DNA from: Trebouxia sp. TZW2008
Taxonomy: Eukaryota > Chlorophyta > Trebouxiophyceae > Trebouxiales > Trebouxiaceae
Reading direction: 5' to 3'
Length of the DNA: 64,000 bases
Assembly (NCBI GenBank): GCA_002118135.1
Contig: BDIU01000156.1
Span: 70,231 to 134,230 of the forward strand
Of this stretch, positions 1 through 10,791 are shown in pieces (the first letter of the stretch is position 1; each line of letters opens with the position of its first letter). The notes under the pieces are model-generated. The model was not told the DNA's origin. It made no database searches and saw only the letters and a program-made list of their open reading frames with translations. The translations under genes were made by a program, and so were the position numbers.

Positions 1-900
1 AGTTGACAGCAAGACGTAGTGCAACACCTGCAGACTAGTCAGGTCTTCTGTCAAAGGAGGAAGTAACATGGAAGAATACCAAACAGGAAAGGCACAGATG
101 GGATGCATAAAACTCCCTAAGGGTGTGAAAGACGGGGAAGTTGAGATGACCATGCTGAGCACCCCAAGCAGTTGATAGCAAGAAGCAATACAGCACCTAC
201 GAAAGAGTCATGGATCCATGGCCATTGTCATGAGAGATGACTACTTTGAGCGAGCCAAGCAGTTGACAGCAAGAAGCAGCGCAACACCTGCAGAACAGTC
301 AGGTCTTCTTCCAAAGCAGGAAGCTATATGAGAGAAAGGAACAGTACAGGCACAAGATGGGATGCGTAAGTCCCCCTGAAAGTGTGAAAAACGGGGAAGG
401 CGAGGTGACCATTCTGAGCACCCCAAGCAATTGACAGCAAGACGTAGTGCAACACCTGCAGACTAGTCAGGTCTTCTGTCAAAGGAGGAAGTAACATGGA
501 AGAACACCAAACAGGAAAGGCACAAATGGGATGCATAAAACTCCCCAAAAGTGTGAAAGACGGGGAAGGCAAGGTGACCATTCTGAGTACCCCAAGCAGT
601 TGACGACGACAGGAAGCAATGCAGTACCTGCAAAAGAGTCATGGCTATTGTCATGAGAGAAGAAACAAATACACAAAGTGCTCCTGATCACGTCAAGCGA
701 GTGACAGCAAGAAACAGTACCTCACGTGCGCAACAGTCAGGGCTTCTGTCAGGGGTGACAATAACAGGAGAACAGCACCTGAAAGGCACATTGTGGGATG
801 CATGGATTTCCTTGAAGATTTGCAATACAGGGAAGGTGAGATGACCATTCTGAGCCCACCAAGCACTTGACAGCAGGAAACCGTACAACACCTGCCCAAG
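1..900. repeat. Composite tandem repeat array at left edge
   Basis: A motif like caagcagttgacagcaag recurs near 1, 168, 258, 425, 595, 697 and 862. Spacings alternate between about 165-171 and 91-103 bp, so the array mixes two unit lengths. The longer unit contains a conserved stretch reading cacctgcagactagtcagg in its best copies. No convincing exon was found here on either strand, although the missing 3' exons of the phosphate transporter would have to lie in or beyond this stretch. Short open frames cross the array on the minus strand but drift out of frame between copies. Confidence 0.8.
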
Positions 901-1387
901 CGTCAGGGCTTTATCAAACAGGACAGGGAGAAAAACAAAGTCAAAGCAGAATTCAGGTACAGGGCAGAAAACACATCAAACAAAAAGTCTTTGCCTTTTC
1001 GTATGTACCTCCCAAGAAGCAAAGCGATCTGTCAGGCATTCCCTCAGTAATCCTGTGGAACTTTGGCTCAAGCATGGGCTGCCAATGACACTTGATAGGT
1101 CTGCTTAAGAGTCGTGTGAGTGCCTCTTTGTAGCAGCTGCAGCATACTGCTGCTTACATGCTGCAATCTGCAGCTCTTGTATAATGTTGCAGAAGACCAG
1201 CAGGCTTGCCATGCGTGTGCTTACAGTATGACAGGAACAGGCTGCATGATGCCGCATATGGAAGCTTTGAAATGTGCCGCACATTGTTGCAGGCAGCTAA
1301 CATCATGTTGCAAAGCCTGCCCAGCAAGATGACACGCTGTTGGGCCTATGCTTATGGAAAGGCAAGGTCAGCGATTGCAACCCTTCA

Positions 1388-1750
1388 TCCTCACCTGAAA
1401 AGGGATGTAAGCCTCTTCAGCTATGGCTAAGACTCTTCCACTGAGCTGTGAACCGTCACTAGCGCATCACTACAAGTGACCATTTCCACTATGTCCAGCT
1501 CGCAGCAGTGGTCATGCATGTTATTCTGCTTGGAGAGCACACCTTGCATGGCTCAGAAGACTCTTGGGAACATGCTAGTTTTGGCATGATCTCACAAAAA
1601 CAGTGTGTTGAAGCATCATCACCTGAAATGGGATGTAAGCCTGTTCAGCAATGGCTGAGAATGCCTCAACTGAGCTGTGAACCGTCATCAGCCCATTGCT
1701 AGAAGTCACCGCTTCTACAATATCCAGGTCAAAGCAGTGGTCATGCATGC
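1388..1750 (-). repeat. Two echo copies of phosphate transporter exon 5
   Basis: Two diverged copies of the last recognised exon of the upstream phosphate transporter lie at about 1621-1746 and 1388-1512, with a period near 220 bp. The first keeps an open frame (MHDHCFDLDIVEAVTSS...IPFQ) and the donor CAG|gtgatgatg but lacks the 5' part of the exon and its acceptor. The second has lost one base in the FSAIAE segment, which brings in a stop. Positions 1081-1387 hold nothing further that I recognise. Confidence 0.8.
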
Positions 1751-1836
1751 AATTTCACTCAGAGTGCAAAGCTTGCATGGTTTGAAATACTAGTATTTGC
1801 ATAGTAGCCAAAAGCGCTGTGTCTTAGCATCATCAC

Positions 1837-4800
1837 CTGAAAAGGGATGTAAGCCCGTTCAGCTATGGCTGAAAACTCTTCCACTGAGCTGTGCACGGTC
1901 ATCAGCGCCTCGCTAGAAGTGACAGCTTCCACAATGTCAAGCTCAAAGCAGTGGTCATGCATCCGATGCAGTACGCCTTTTACATTCAGTGACACATCTT
2001 TTGCTGCTATCTCTTTCACTGTTGCTTCATCCTGCATGGCATGTCCGCATGCAGCAGTTTTAATCCTCATGTGAAAATACACACTCCCATGCTTCATGCA
2101 ACAAGCACTGCAGCCACTTTGATCAAGCCAAATTGCAAGCGCGTGAGAATCAGCAGGAGAGCGGTTCTGAGGCCCGCACGTGCAGTACTAGGTAGCGTGC
2201 CACATGCTTCACATCAAGTGCCACATGCTCCACACCAAGGATCATCATGATGCTATCACCCACTCACTCAATCACTTATGCTAGGCAACCTCAAAGCCAC
2301 ATCTTGATAGGAAGATCACAAGGTACTGAACATGACAATGCACAGCATATAGGACATACCAGTCCTAACAAGCTCACTCTGCTGATGGCATAAGGCGGCC
2401 TTGCATGCATGCTGAGGTAGCGTGCCACATGTTTCACCATCAGGGTCATGATGATGCCGACTTTCACTTTCAGTCAATCAGTCAGCCACTCACCCACCCA
2501 GCCATTTGTGCTAGGCAAATTGAAAGACTCAATCTCATGTGCCCAACAACCAGGTGCTGTGCGTGCCAGAGTTGAACAGCGTAACATACCAGGCCCAACA
2601 AGCTCATTCTGCTGATGGCATCAGGCGGCCGTGCATGCATGCTGAGGTAGCGTGCCACATGCTTCACCACCAGGGTCATCATGATGGCAGCTACTGAGCC
2701 TGCAGCTGTCAGGACTATGAAAGCAGCCTGAGGTGTGGGTGGCGGGAGGCCATTTGGTAGGTCAATCCCATAGGATAGCATCAATCCAGTGATGATGATT
2801 GTCCAGGCTGCTGTGATTGGCAAATACTGCAGTTGCACATGCTGTCAGGACTGCTATCTCACAGCACAGCATCAAGCCTTGCAAAATCATGATATGAGCT
2901 GCGGTGATTGGCAAGCATTGCAGGCACTTGTGCTGTCAGAATTGAGGTGTGAACGCCTGGCAGCACATTGTTGAATAGGTCCATGCCATAGCAGAGCATC
3001 AACCCAGCAGTGATGGTCCACGCTGCTGTGATTGGCAAATACTGCAGGCACATGTTGTGCCATTTTGATCTTGAAACACAGCATCAAAACAATGACAATG
3101 ATGGTCTGGGCCGCTGTAGTTGACAGGTGTTGCAGGTCCATGTGCTGTCAGAGAATCTGCTAGATGGTTGCTATGACTTTGTTTGGTAGCTCAATCCTGA
3201 GGCCTAGCATCAGGCCAAAGATGATGATGGTCCACGCTGCTGTGATTGGCAGGTATTGCAGGTGCATGTGCTGTCAGAAATCTTGGTCGACGGCACATGT
3301 GCCGTCAAAAGTTTGAGCAGGAGGAATGTCATGCAAAACAGCAGGTCTGATGAGATCAAGGATGACGCGTGCATGGAGGGGACCCAACTTGAGGTGACTC
3401 AGCATGATGCAAGACCACGGCCGTCATGAAAAGCTTGCTTTTCTCACACATGAGCATTCCTTGCAAGCATGAGCCTCTGAGAAGGTGACAAATATTTTGC
3501 ATGTGATTGTTGTGGTGTGTGATGCATGAACATTACCCAAAGCATCTGGTGGAAGCAGTCTTCGCCTCGGAATATGCTACCCCTCATCATCAGAAAGCCT
3601 ATGGACGTGATTATCACAGTGGCCGGCGGAGCAAGAACCCACATCAGAAAGACCGCAGCCAAGCCGTCAATGTGGCCAACAGAATGGAAATGGCCAAAGT
3701 TAAATGCATCAAGGCCGGGGAACACTATAGTAGCTCCAACTGTTCCAGCAACTGCAAGGCAGCAACAAGCATAAGGCATGCTCAGGAGACATTTGGCAGA
3801 CACATGGACCACTGCACAGCCCATGCGTGTCTTGTTGCATAGATGCATTGTTAATGTTGCCTGTTGACCCCCCTGTTGGGTCCCAGGACAGTGAAAACTG
3901 ATGCATTGATTGATGGATTGATGTATGTCACATGTTTTTGTGAGCAGCCACGCAGCATGTCCATGGAGTATGACAGAGTACTTGGCTTTGCTTAGAAAGT
4001 ACACTCTCCTTGTAACAACTGCTTTGGTTACCAAGAAGTTTGCCCTTACATCAAGTCTTCTTTACTCTGAGGGACCACTGCAGTCAGAATGCAGTGATTG
4101 ATTACCAGTGGCGTTCTCCTTACATCAGGATTGTCCTTAAATCAAGTGTCCTCACAAGCAGACTTTACTGTATCAACTCAGATGTGCAATCTTGCAGCTG
4201 AGGCACTGCACTTGACATGCTTACAAAGCTGACATGTGACAATCGCAGTCTGCGTTTTGTAAGCCAGCACTTGAAACATTACAGCAAGCGTAGTTTCCAA
4301 TGCATGTTTGTCGACAAGCAAGGGTCCATGATGACAGTAAGAATAAGAATCACACATTCCAGCACATGTGATAGGTGTGTGTGGCCTACAAGCAAGTGTC
4401 AACAAGCAAGGGTCTCTCATACCAGTCTGATCAGCTTGCTGTTTGTTGCTGCAAAAGTGGCAGTGTGCCATACCTGTTGCAAGGTACATTGGCATCACAA
4501 TCCTTTGCCACATGGCCACAAGCTGCCATATAAGCGGGATGATCAAACTCCATGTGAGCGCATACATGGTCTGCAGTGGATGTGTATACAGCTGCTGACG
4601 ATGGTCCAAGAAGCTTCCATATGCACTGTGCACTTCAGGCCCAAACACAAGCAGGCCAAATGCCTGGCCAATCAAGCCTAAAATGACAGCATTCTTGTAG
4701 GAGATGACCCTGGCTCCAACACATGGTCCCCAACAGTTGGCAGGCATGTTTGCACCTGTATGTGTCACAAAGAGCCTGATGCTGCATACAAGGCAACACT

Positions 4801-4972
4801 GTTTGCCGAAAACCACTTTGTGCTCAGGAGTAGCACCACGCACTTCTTAAATAAACTGCAATCAGCTTGTCAGCTTGTCGTACAAACACAAGCTGAACAG
4901 CTCACCGTACACGACTGCTAGCACTTCGGCCGCAATGCCGGCCGCAACCACAATCCACCATGCAGAGGTCAT
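1837..4972 (-). CDS. PiT/PHO4-type phosphate transporter, 3' end missing
   Basis: This is predicted to be a membrane phosphate permease of the PiT (PHO4) family, which couples phosphate uptake to Na+ or H+. Exons (minus): 4972-4906, 4755-4474, 3751-3537, 2826-2590, 2031-1837; phases agree and total 332 codons. The start is MTSAWWIVVAAGIAAEVL, a first membrane segment. It is followed by the family signature region YGANMPANCWGPCVGARV, then AFGLLVFGPE, WQLVAMWQRIVMP and WVLAPPATVIITSIGF, all in PiT order. Exon 5 is the hydrophilic central loop ending AERAYIPFQ, where plant PiTs continue with VFTA and a second GANDVAN motif. That second half was not found in 1-1836, so the gene probably continues off the window. 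Oddity: the canonical GANDVAN reads GANMPAN. Exons 4 and 5 are both echoed in tandem. Family assignment is firm; ion coupling and membrane are unknown. Confidence 0.85.
2183..2445 (-). repeat. Two echo copies of the 3' half of transporter exon 4
   Basis: The segment encoding VKHVARYLSMHARPPDAISR plus its splice donor (functional copy 2590-2700) recurs at about 2340-2445 and about 2183-2235. The first copy still reads VKHVARYLSMHARPPYAISR and keeps the donor-like ctg|gtatgt. The second is decayed and hits a stop. Confidence 0.8.
2862..3275 (-). repeat. Four echo copies of the 5' half of transporter exon 4
   Basis: The functional segment (2741-2826; YLPITAAWTIIITGLMLSYG) is preceded upstream by four diverged copies at about 2862-2925, 2975-3055, 3070-3150 and 3178-3275. 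They read for example YLPITAAWTITAGLMLCYG and YLPITAAWTIIIFGLMLGLR. The copy at 2975-3055 keeps the acceptor ctgcag|TATTTGCC. In the other three the G of the acceptor is lost (ctgcaa). All sit in the intron between exons 3 and 4. Confidence 0.85.
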
Positions 4973-6902
4973 GCAGCTCTCTTACAGGAGCTGTCGAGTG
5001 CGCTTGTGCCGGTGACGTTGCTGTGCTACCTTTGCCATCGCATCGCTACTCTCTGCATTCCGGCAAATTCCTGCCGCAACCGCTCATCAGTTTCATGTGC
5101 TATATCATCATTCAAGCTATTGACATTGCCTTGCGACGTTTGCTCTGTGCTGCATAACACATGCAAGTCGTTCCAAACCAGAGTCCAGATGATCGCAGCT
5201 CATCGCGAAGTCGCAAGTCGTAAATTACTCACAGGCCAGCTTTTAAAATGTGATTGTTGCAATGTAAAAGGCTCTCTTGAGCCTAGCTTGAAGCAGATGT
5301 GTTGTCGACCGAAGCTTGCATCTGTTTATGCTGTGCCTCGGTCCTGGGCGCATTACATAAACAGGCGACGTTGAGTGCCGATGACTATGTTCGTGGCAGG
5401 GAGTTGATCTCCTCTAACAGACTTGTTGTCAAACTCTCTTGACACTGTCTAACAGATCTAGACAGTACCCAAATTCTGTTTTTGTTGCGCGCTTTGCGCC
5501 TCTGGAATTTTTGCTTTTGGCGAATTTGATTGCAGATGGACTTGTAGACGGATTTGTGCCTAGACTGAAATCGCCTAGTCATGCCTGGCTTCTATGAATT
5601 TTACACGAAACCTGGCTACAATTGCTGAGAACGTTCTTGACTAGTTTAATTGTTTGCTTGACGGCTGAGTCACACGCCCTGTGTTGCCACCTTGGTGCCT
5701 GGGCTTTTTTGCTGCTTCAGTAGAAGTTGCAGGTTGTCATGTTGTTGTTGTTGTTGTGCGCAGTGCAGCCGAACTTCTGCAAAAAAAGCAGACACAGCAA
5801 CCGCGCTCACAGCCTGTGCTCAAAATGTAGCCTTTGAGAAAGCGTGCAAACCAATCACAGCCATGGTCGATCGCAGGCTCGCTGCAGCCCAAGATCACCC
5901 TTGATCTTATGATGTGCTGTGAGCATGCACTGTTTGAGAGGCTTTTTCATGTCTCAGGTGCAGGCATGTGCTATTGAGCCAGGTGTAGGGTGTTGACAGG
6001 CGTAATTTGTCTTGATGAAACTGGCCAAGGCCTGGTGTTGGACGCATTTGGGGCTCAATTTGCTATGCTGCACCTGAGCAAACTCGCTGCAGCAATATCA
6101 TCTGGTGTGCTTGAACATATATGAGGCTGTGACGTACGCTGCATGATCAAAGCTGATGATTTGCTGGCACCTTTTCGTAGTAAAATGTTTCAGCAGCACG
6201 TGTAGGCCCTACATGAACTGCAGGCTGCCATGATGTTGCTATTGTGTCTTGTAACAACTTCTAGACTGGTTGTGCAGAAGACCCCATGCTGCCACACATA
6301 ACTATACCCGCCATCTCAAACATCCATCAAACTGCATGACTCCCAATGTCAACCTATGAGCGTTTCAACAAACTGATATGTTGCTTGCATTCTGTACCAT
6401 TCGAGGTGAAATAGGGTTTAACACTGTTGTATGTGCTGGGATTCCAAATGACATTATAAGCAGTAAACTCACCACAGCAAAAGTAAGGTATACGTAGCGC
6501 AAAACAACACTGAACCTCACTCACTTGACTGCCTACACGTATTTGCATGCTGCATGAAGACTGCCATTACTTGAAAGACACAGGACCTACATTTGACGCA
6601 GCAAACTTGAGTACCACTATCAAAATGATACTGGCATGCATTGTGCTGCACTGCTGTCTTTCTACACTTCACTTGACTTATCACTGCTTTGAACGCAACA
6701 CCAGAAGGTGTACACATGCTGTCCGCAGCGTACCCAGAGCATCAGTCGTTACTATGGGGTCTTCTGTGTGGTGCTTTGGTCTTATCATCATGATGCAGAG
6801 GTCGTGATCACAGGAATTTGGCTTGGATGTCATCATCCATGGAAGTCAGCTCTTGAGCAGAGCCTTGTTTCGCCAATGCCAAAGGCATGCTTGACAACCT
6901 TG
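4973..6902. other. Intergenic stretch, no gene recognised
   Basis: This lies between the start of the phosphate transporter (minus) and the 3' end of the phosphohistidine-phosphatase gene (minus), so it should carry the transporter promoter. No exon with splice sites and family resemblance was found on either strand, and no tRNA, strong hairpin or terminator was noticed. A short GTTGTT run lies near 5740-5757. Confidence 0.5.
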
Positions 6903-6976
6903 TCAATAGCCCTCATATGATACAGTAATCTTGTCAGCAGCATACATTAGGTACCATTGCCTGACAACGGCAGCTG
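6903..6976 (-). pseudogene. Second copy of a terminal phosphatase exon, stop codon included
   Basis: This is a near-copy of the last ~70 bp of the downstream exon at 7059-7130. It reads AAVVRQWYLMYAADKITVSY, then EGY and a stop codon at the same place. The upstream part of the exon and its acceptor are absent, so I take it as a tandem duplicate of the gene's end rather than a usable exon. Confidence 0.7.
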
Positions 6977-7058
6977 ACACATGCTGAGGAGCTTGTCCAT
7001 TCGCATTGCAGTGGTGTGAGACAGTTCTAGGTCTGGAGTCATCATCACGCCTCATTCA

Positions 7059-10000
7059 TCAGTAGCCCTCGTATGATACAGCGATCTTGTCAGCAGCATA
7101 CATGGGGTACCATTGCCTCACAATGGCAGCTGATATATCATGAGGGGCTTGTCCGTACGCACTGGAGTAGCCGTAAATGGTAATAGCTTTTGCACCATCG
7201 TCATGCCGGATTCTGCCCCCTCCTACAGGTTGCGCCACCTGCATACCACAACTGCATCTGCCCTGATACATCATGAAAGGCCTGTCTGTATGCATTGCAG
7301 TAGCTGTAAACGGTGATGGCTTTAGAGCAATTACCATGTCGGATTCTGATCCTCCTAGAGGCTGCGCCACCTGCATACCACAACTGCATCTGTCCTGATA
7401 CATCATGAGAGGCCTGTCTACGTGCATTGGAGTAGCCGTAATGGTGATGGCATCGGAGCCATTACCATGTCAGATTCTGATCCTCCTAGAGGCTGCGCCA
7501 CCTGCATACCACAACTGCATCTGTCCTGATATATCATGAGGGGCTTCTCCATACGCACTGGAGTAGCCGTAAATGGTGATGGCTTTGGCGCCAACATCAT
7601 GCCGGATTCTGCCTCCGCCTAATGGCTGTGCCACCTGCACATCACAACAGCAAAACTGTGCAACATGTGCATCAGCCTAAGTGTGAGATGTGTCCCAGAG
7701 ACTCTCATGCCCATCTGAAATTTGGAGTCTTCAAGGCTGGGCCATCTGTGCACCACAGCTGAATAACTCCTGCAGGCGGCAGCTGATACATCATGAGAGG
7801 CCTGTGTATATGCATTGTGATAGCCGTAAACAGCGATGGCTTTGGAGCCATAATCATGCCGGATTCTGGCTCCTCCTAAAGGTTGTGCCCCCTGCACACC
7901 ACAGCTCAATCACTTCTGCGGGCAGCAGCTGATACATCATGAGAGGCCTGTCTGGAGTTGCCGTACATGGTGATGGCTTCGTATCATATGATGCATATGC
8001 ATATATATGTGATATGCATCATGCTGGATCCTGCCTGATCCTAGAGGCTGCGCCATCTTTACCACAAGCTGAGGCCTTAAAGCAGACGACAAACAATGCC
8101 TGTGTAATGTCTCATCTTTGCTGAACAACTCTGCTTCTGTGTGCGCTTAGCAGGGTCTTTATATTCCACCAGAAAGCATGTGAACAATGATGGTCATCAT
8201 GCCGATGACAAAAGAGGCATTCCTAGGTGGGCTTACATGCAGATTGAACGGCTGCAGGTCTCTAATGGTCTTCTCAAACACATCCATGTGATAGCCAGAT
8301 TGGCGGTCACCTCTCACAATCAGCTTACTTTGGCCCTCTTTCAGGTCTGTCACCACCAAAAGGACGTACTGCAGGCAGGCAGGCAGGCTAGCTATTACTT
8401 GTCGTATTGTGAGCATAACAGCAAGATCCCACCAAGATGAGACAATCTGCTATCAACTCACTTTCATCTCAATGTCTGAAACAATCATTGCGCTTTGATG
8501 TCCATGGCTACAGCGAATAGGTTTGATCGCATTGGCTGCAGCTAACATGGCACGCTTGAATGTACTGTATCCATACAGGCTTGCAATGTGATGCTGCGAA
8601 CAGGTGCATGATTCCAAGCTCAGATGCGCTAGCACTTGTTATTCTGATGATAGTCAGTCACAGCTGCAAGCATTGAGTAAATTCAGCAGGGCTTGAAGGG
8701 ACATCCTTAAAGGTAGCTTCAAGGTCACGGGCAAACTCCTTAACTTCAGCGCTGCATCCAACTTTATCGTATGGCTAAGAATGCGGTGACAAGCATGATG
8801 CCATACTGCAATATGGCAGGTTGACACACCTTGAAAACCCCAGTCTCAATCTCACAGTCTGGCACTTGGTCAAGCGCAGCTGCAGATTTGGCTTTGTCCA
8901 GCCAGGTATTGAAGGCGTCGCGCAAGCACCCTTCTGAGCCAGGAAACAGTGTGAAGGTGCTGGATGCCACTCTGCCTGCAGTCAAGACTGCTTAAGTTGA
9001 TCGAGAAGTAACGACATTGGCACATGCATGTTGCAGCAATGAGCTTAGTCACATATGAGCTGGCAAGCCAGGGCAACATCAAGTTTTCTTTTCAGGCAGC
9101 ACACAGAAGATGGGATTTTGCTGTTCTGCTGGACAACACCTTGCCAGCATCAATCTTTTTCTACATGCAGCAGCAAACACCCCTCACACTTACATAATGC
9201 AATTATTTTGCGATCTTTGTTCTGTATGGATGTGCTACACTATCTACAACCTAGAAATGGCGCATTGAATACAGCTCACGCTCAGGCTGTGCAAACAAGC
9301 TGCTTGAAATTGCAGACATAAAATTACATGCCCGGAAATGAAGCAGTTACGAGAAGCACATATGGGAAGGGTTACCTTGACTTTGGGCTGCCAACCAGGG
9401 CTTGCGGGACCACTGGGCATGCGCAATTCTGCTCAAGTCTGGTCTCAGCTGTGGAGGCATTTTGAGACAGCTTACATTCAGGCTGTGCAAACAAGCTGCT
9501 GAGGCACATGTGAAGGGTGCCAAGGACTCACAAGGAGCACGGGCAGGTTCACCTTGACTTTGTGCTATAAGCCAGCGTTTGTGGATCCACTGGGCATGCG
9601 CAATTCCGCTCTGGTATGGTCTCGGCTGTGGAGGCACTTTGAGACAGCTTACATTCAGGTTAAGCAAACAAGCTGCTAAGGTACATGTGAAGGGTGCCAA
9701 GGACTCATAAGGAGCACGGGCAAGTTCACCTCGACTTTGTGCTATAAGCCAGCGTTTGTGGAACCACTGGGCATGAGCAATGCTGCTTTGTTCTGGTCTC
9801 AGCTGTGGCGGCAGGTTGCCCAGCACTGCTTGCACCTCATGGTCTTGGAGTCGGACGTCTTTTGCGCATTGCAAGGCCTGACCCTGTAATGCCACAGCAG
9901 CCTCATGCTGTGAATGCTCTGGGAAAGCGAGCAAGATGACTGTGATAAAGCACCGATGTGTCCAGCTCAATCAGCACTGTGTTCTCTCGTCGCTAGCAGA

Positions 10001-10791
10001 CGGCCGAGCTTGCTGCATGCAGATAGTTTGCAGATATGAACACGTTGAGGGCAGCAAGCTCAGTCAGGTGAGCTATCTAGGCACACGTCAACTGTGCATG
10101 AGTTGTGCATGAACAAAGCCAACAGAGTGTCGACTGAAAGTGCTGAAGGCCTGTCATGTGTTTGTGATGAGTGATGAATGTCTGTGCCTGGCCAACCTGA
10201 AGCAGCTGCAGGCCAGTTGCCTTTCCTGCAGCTTCATTATTGACTGCCTGGGCTTGCACGATAGCGTGATGAGATAGTGGGTCAATTCTTTGCAGGCTGT
10301 TCCTGTCAATGCTTAGGCCCGCTTGCTGCGATACTGAAGTAAGTGCATCTGCATCCGCTGCCTGCTGGCCCTCAGGTAATGTTCCTGCAGTCATTGGAGG
10401 TTGACCTTGCATGAGGCATCTGATGATACTTTCTAACTCCAAGTTCTGTGCAAGATGCTTGGGTGCAGTAGGCAGCATGCTTTCATTCAGATCAAGCAGC
10501 AGCAGTAGCGTCACAGAGCTGACAGGCTGGGACAGGCACTACTGCCACTGAACACATTTCAATGACTTTACGCTTGAGTGACGTTGATTATCATCATCGA
10601 GCAGTAAGGAGCTTGCTGGATGGGGCATGCACCTTTTGGTCACAGGATTGCATATGTAGCCCCTGCATTGATGCAGCAATTGTACCTTGGAGCAACGCAT
10701 AGGCATGCTCTGGGTAGTCTTTATAGCTGACAAGAAGCACATACTCCCCATGAGTCACGACCACAGAAACGGTGTCTGATGAGGCAGACAT
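7059..10791 (-). CDS. Protein with C-terminal janus/phosphohistidine phosphatase domain
   Basis: The C-terminal part is a 14-kDa phosphohistidine phosphatase (PHPT1/janus) domain, a family that removes phosphate from protein histidines. Exons (minus): 10791-10633, 10538-10197, 9883-9730, 8975-8830, 8368-8237, 7238-7059; phases agree and give 370 residues. The domain starts VPDCEIETGVFKYVLLVV. It contains QSGYHMDVFEKT with the His that aligns with the catalytic His53 of human PHPT1, then GGGRIRHD, the family motif IYGYSSAYGQAPHDIS, and ends SYEGY. The final three exons are well supported. The first three exons encode a region I do not recognise (VVVTHGEYVLLVSYKDYPEH; HEVQAVLGNLPPQLRPEQS; WFHKRWLIAQSRG). 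They are joined only by splice sites and matching phase, so they could be a separate gene. Exons 3 and 6 are echoed in tandem. A decayed alternative to the end of exon 4 (IVSDIEMK plus donor) lies at about 8456-8483. Confidence 0.75.
7239..8060 (-). repeat. Array of ~132-bp echo copies of the terminal phosphatase exon
   Basis: The 5' part of exon 6, with its acceptor tgcag|GTGGC, is repeated upstream inside the intron. Acceptor-like starts lie at 7370, 7501, 7634 and 7891, and degraded ones near 7750 and 8055; spacing is 131-133 bp in the best part. Copies read for instance IRHDVGAKAITIYGYSSAYG. Several carry indels that shift the frame between GG and YGYS, and none has a GT donor right after HDIS. 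They look like non-functional duplicates, not a set of alternative exons. Confidence 0.85.
9375..9650 (-). repeat. Two echo copies of exon 3 of the phosphatase gene
   Basis: The exon 3 segment ending WFHKRWLIAQSRG|gtgaac (9730-9810) is repeated at about 9553-9640 (IAHAQWIHKRWLIAQSQG|gtgaac) and 9375-9460 (IAHAQWSRKPWLAAQSQG|gtaacc). Both copies keep an open frame and a GT donor in the same phase. Their acceptors are less clear, so alternative 3' ends of this exon are conceivable. Confidence 0.8.

Noticed and set aside
7239..8060. Mutually exclusive alternative exons in the phosphatase gene
   Set aside because: The copies lack donors after the shared part, and several are frameshifted. Only the last copy continues to the conserved C-terminus.
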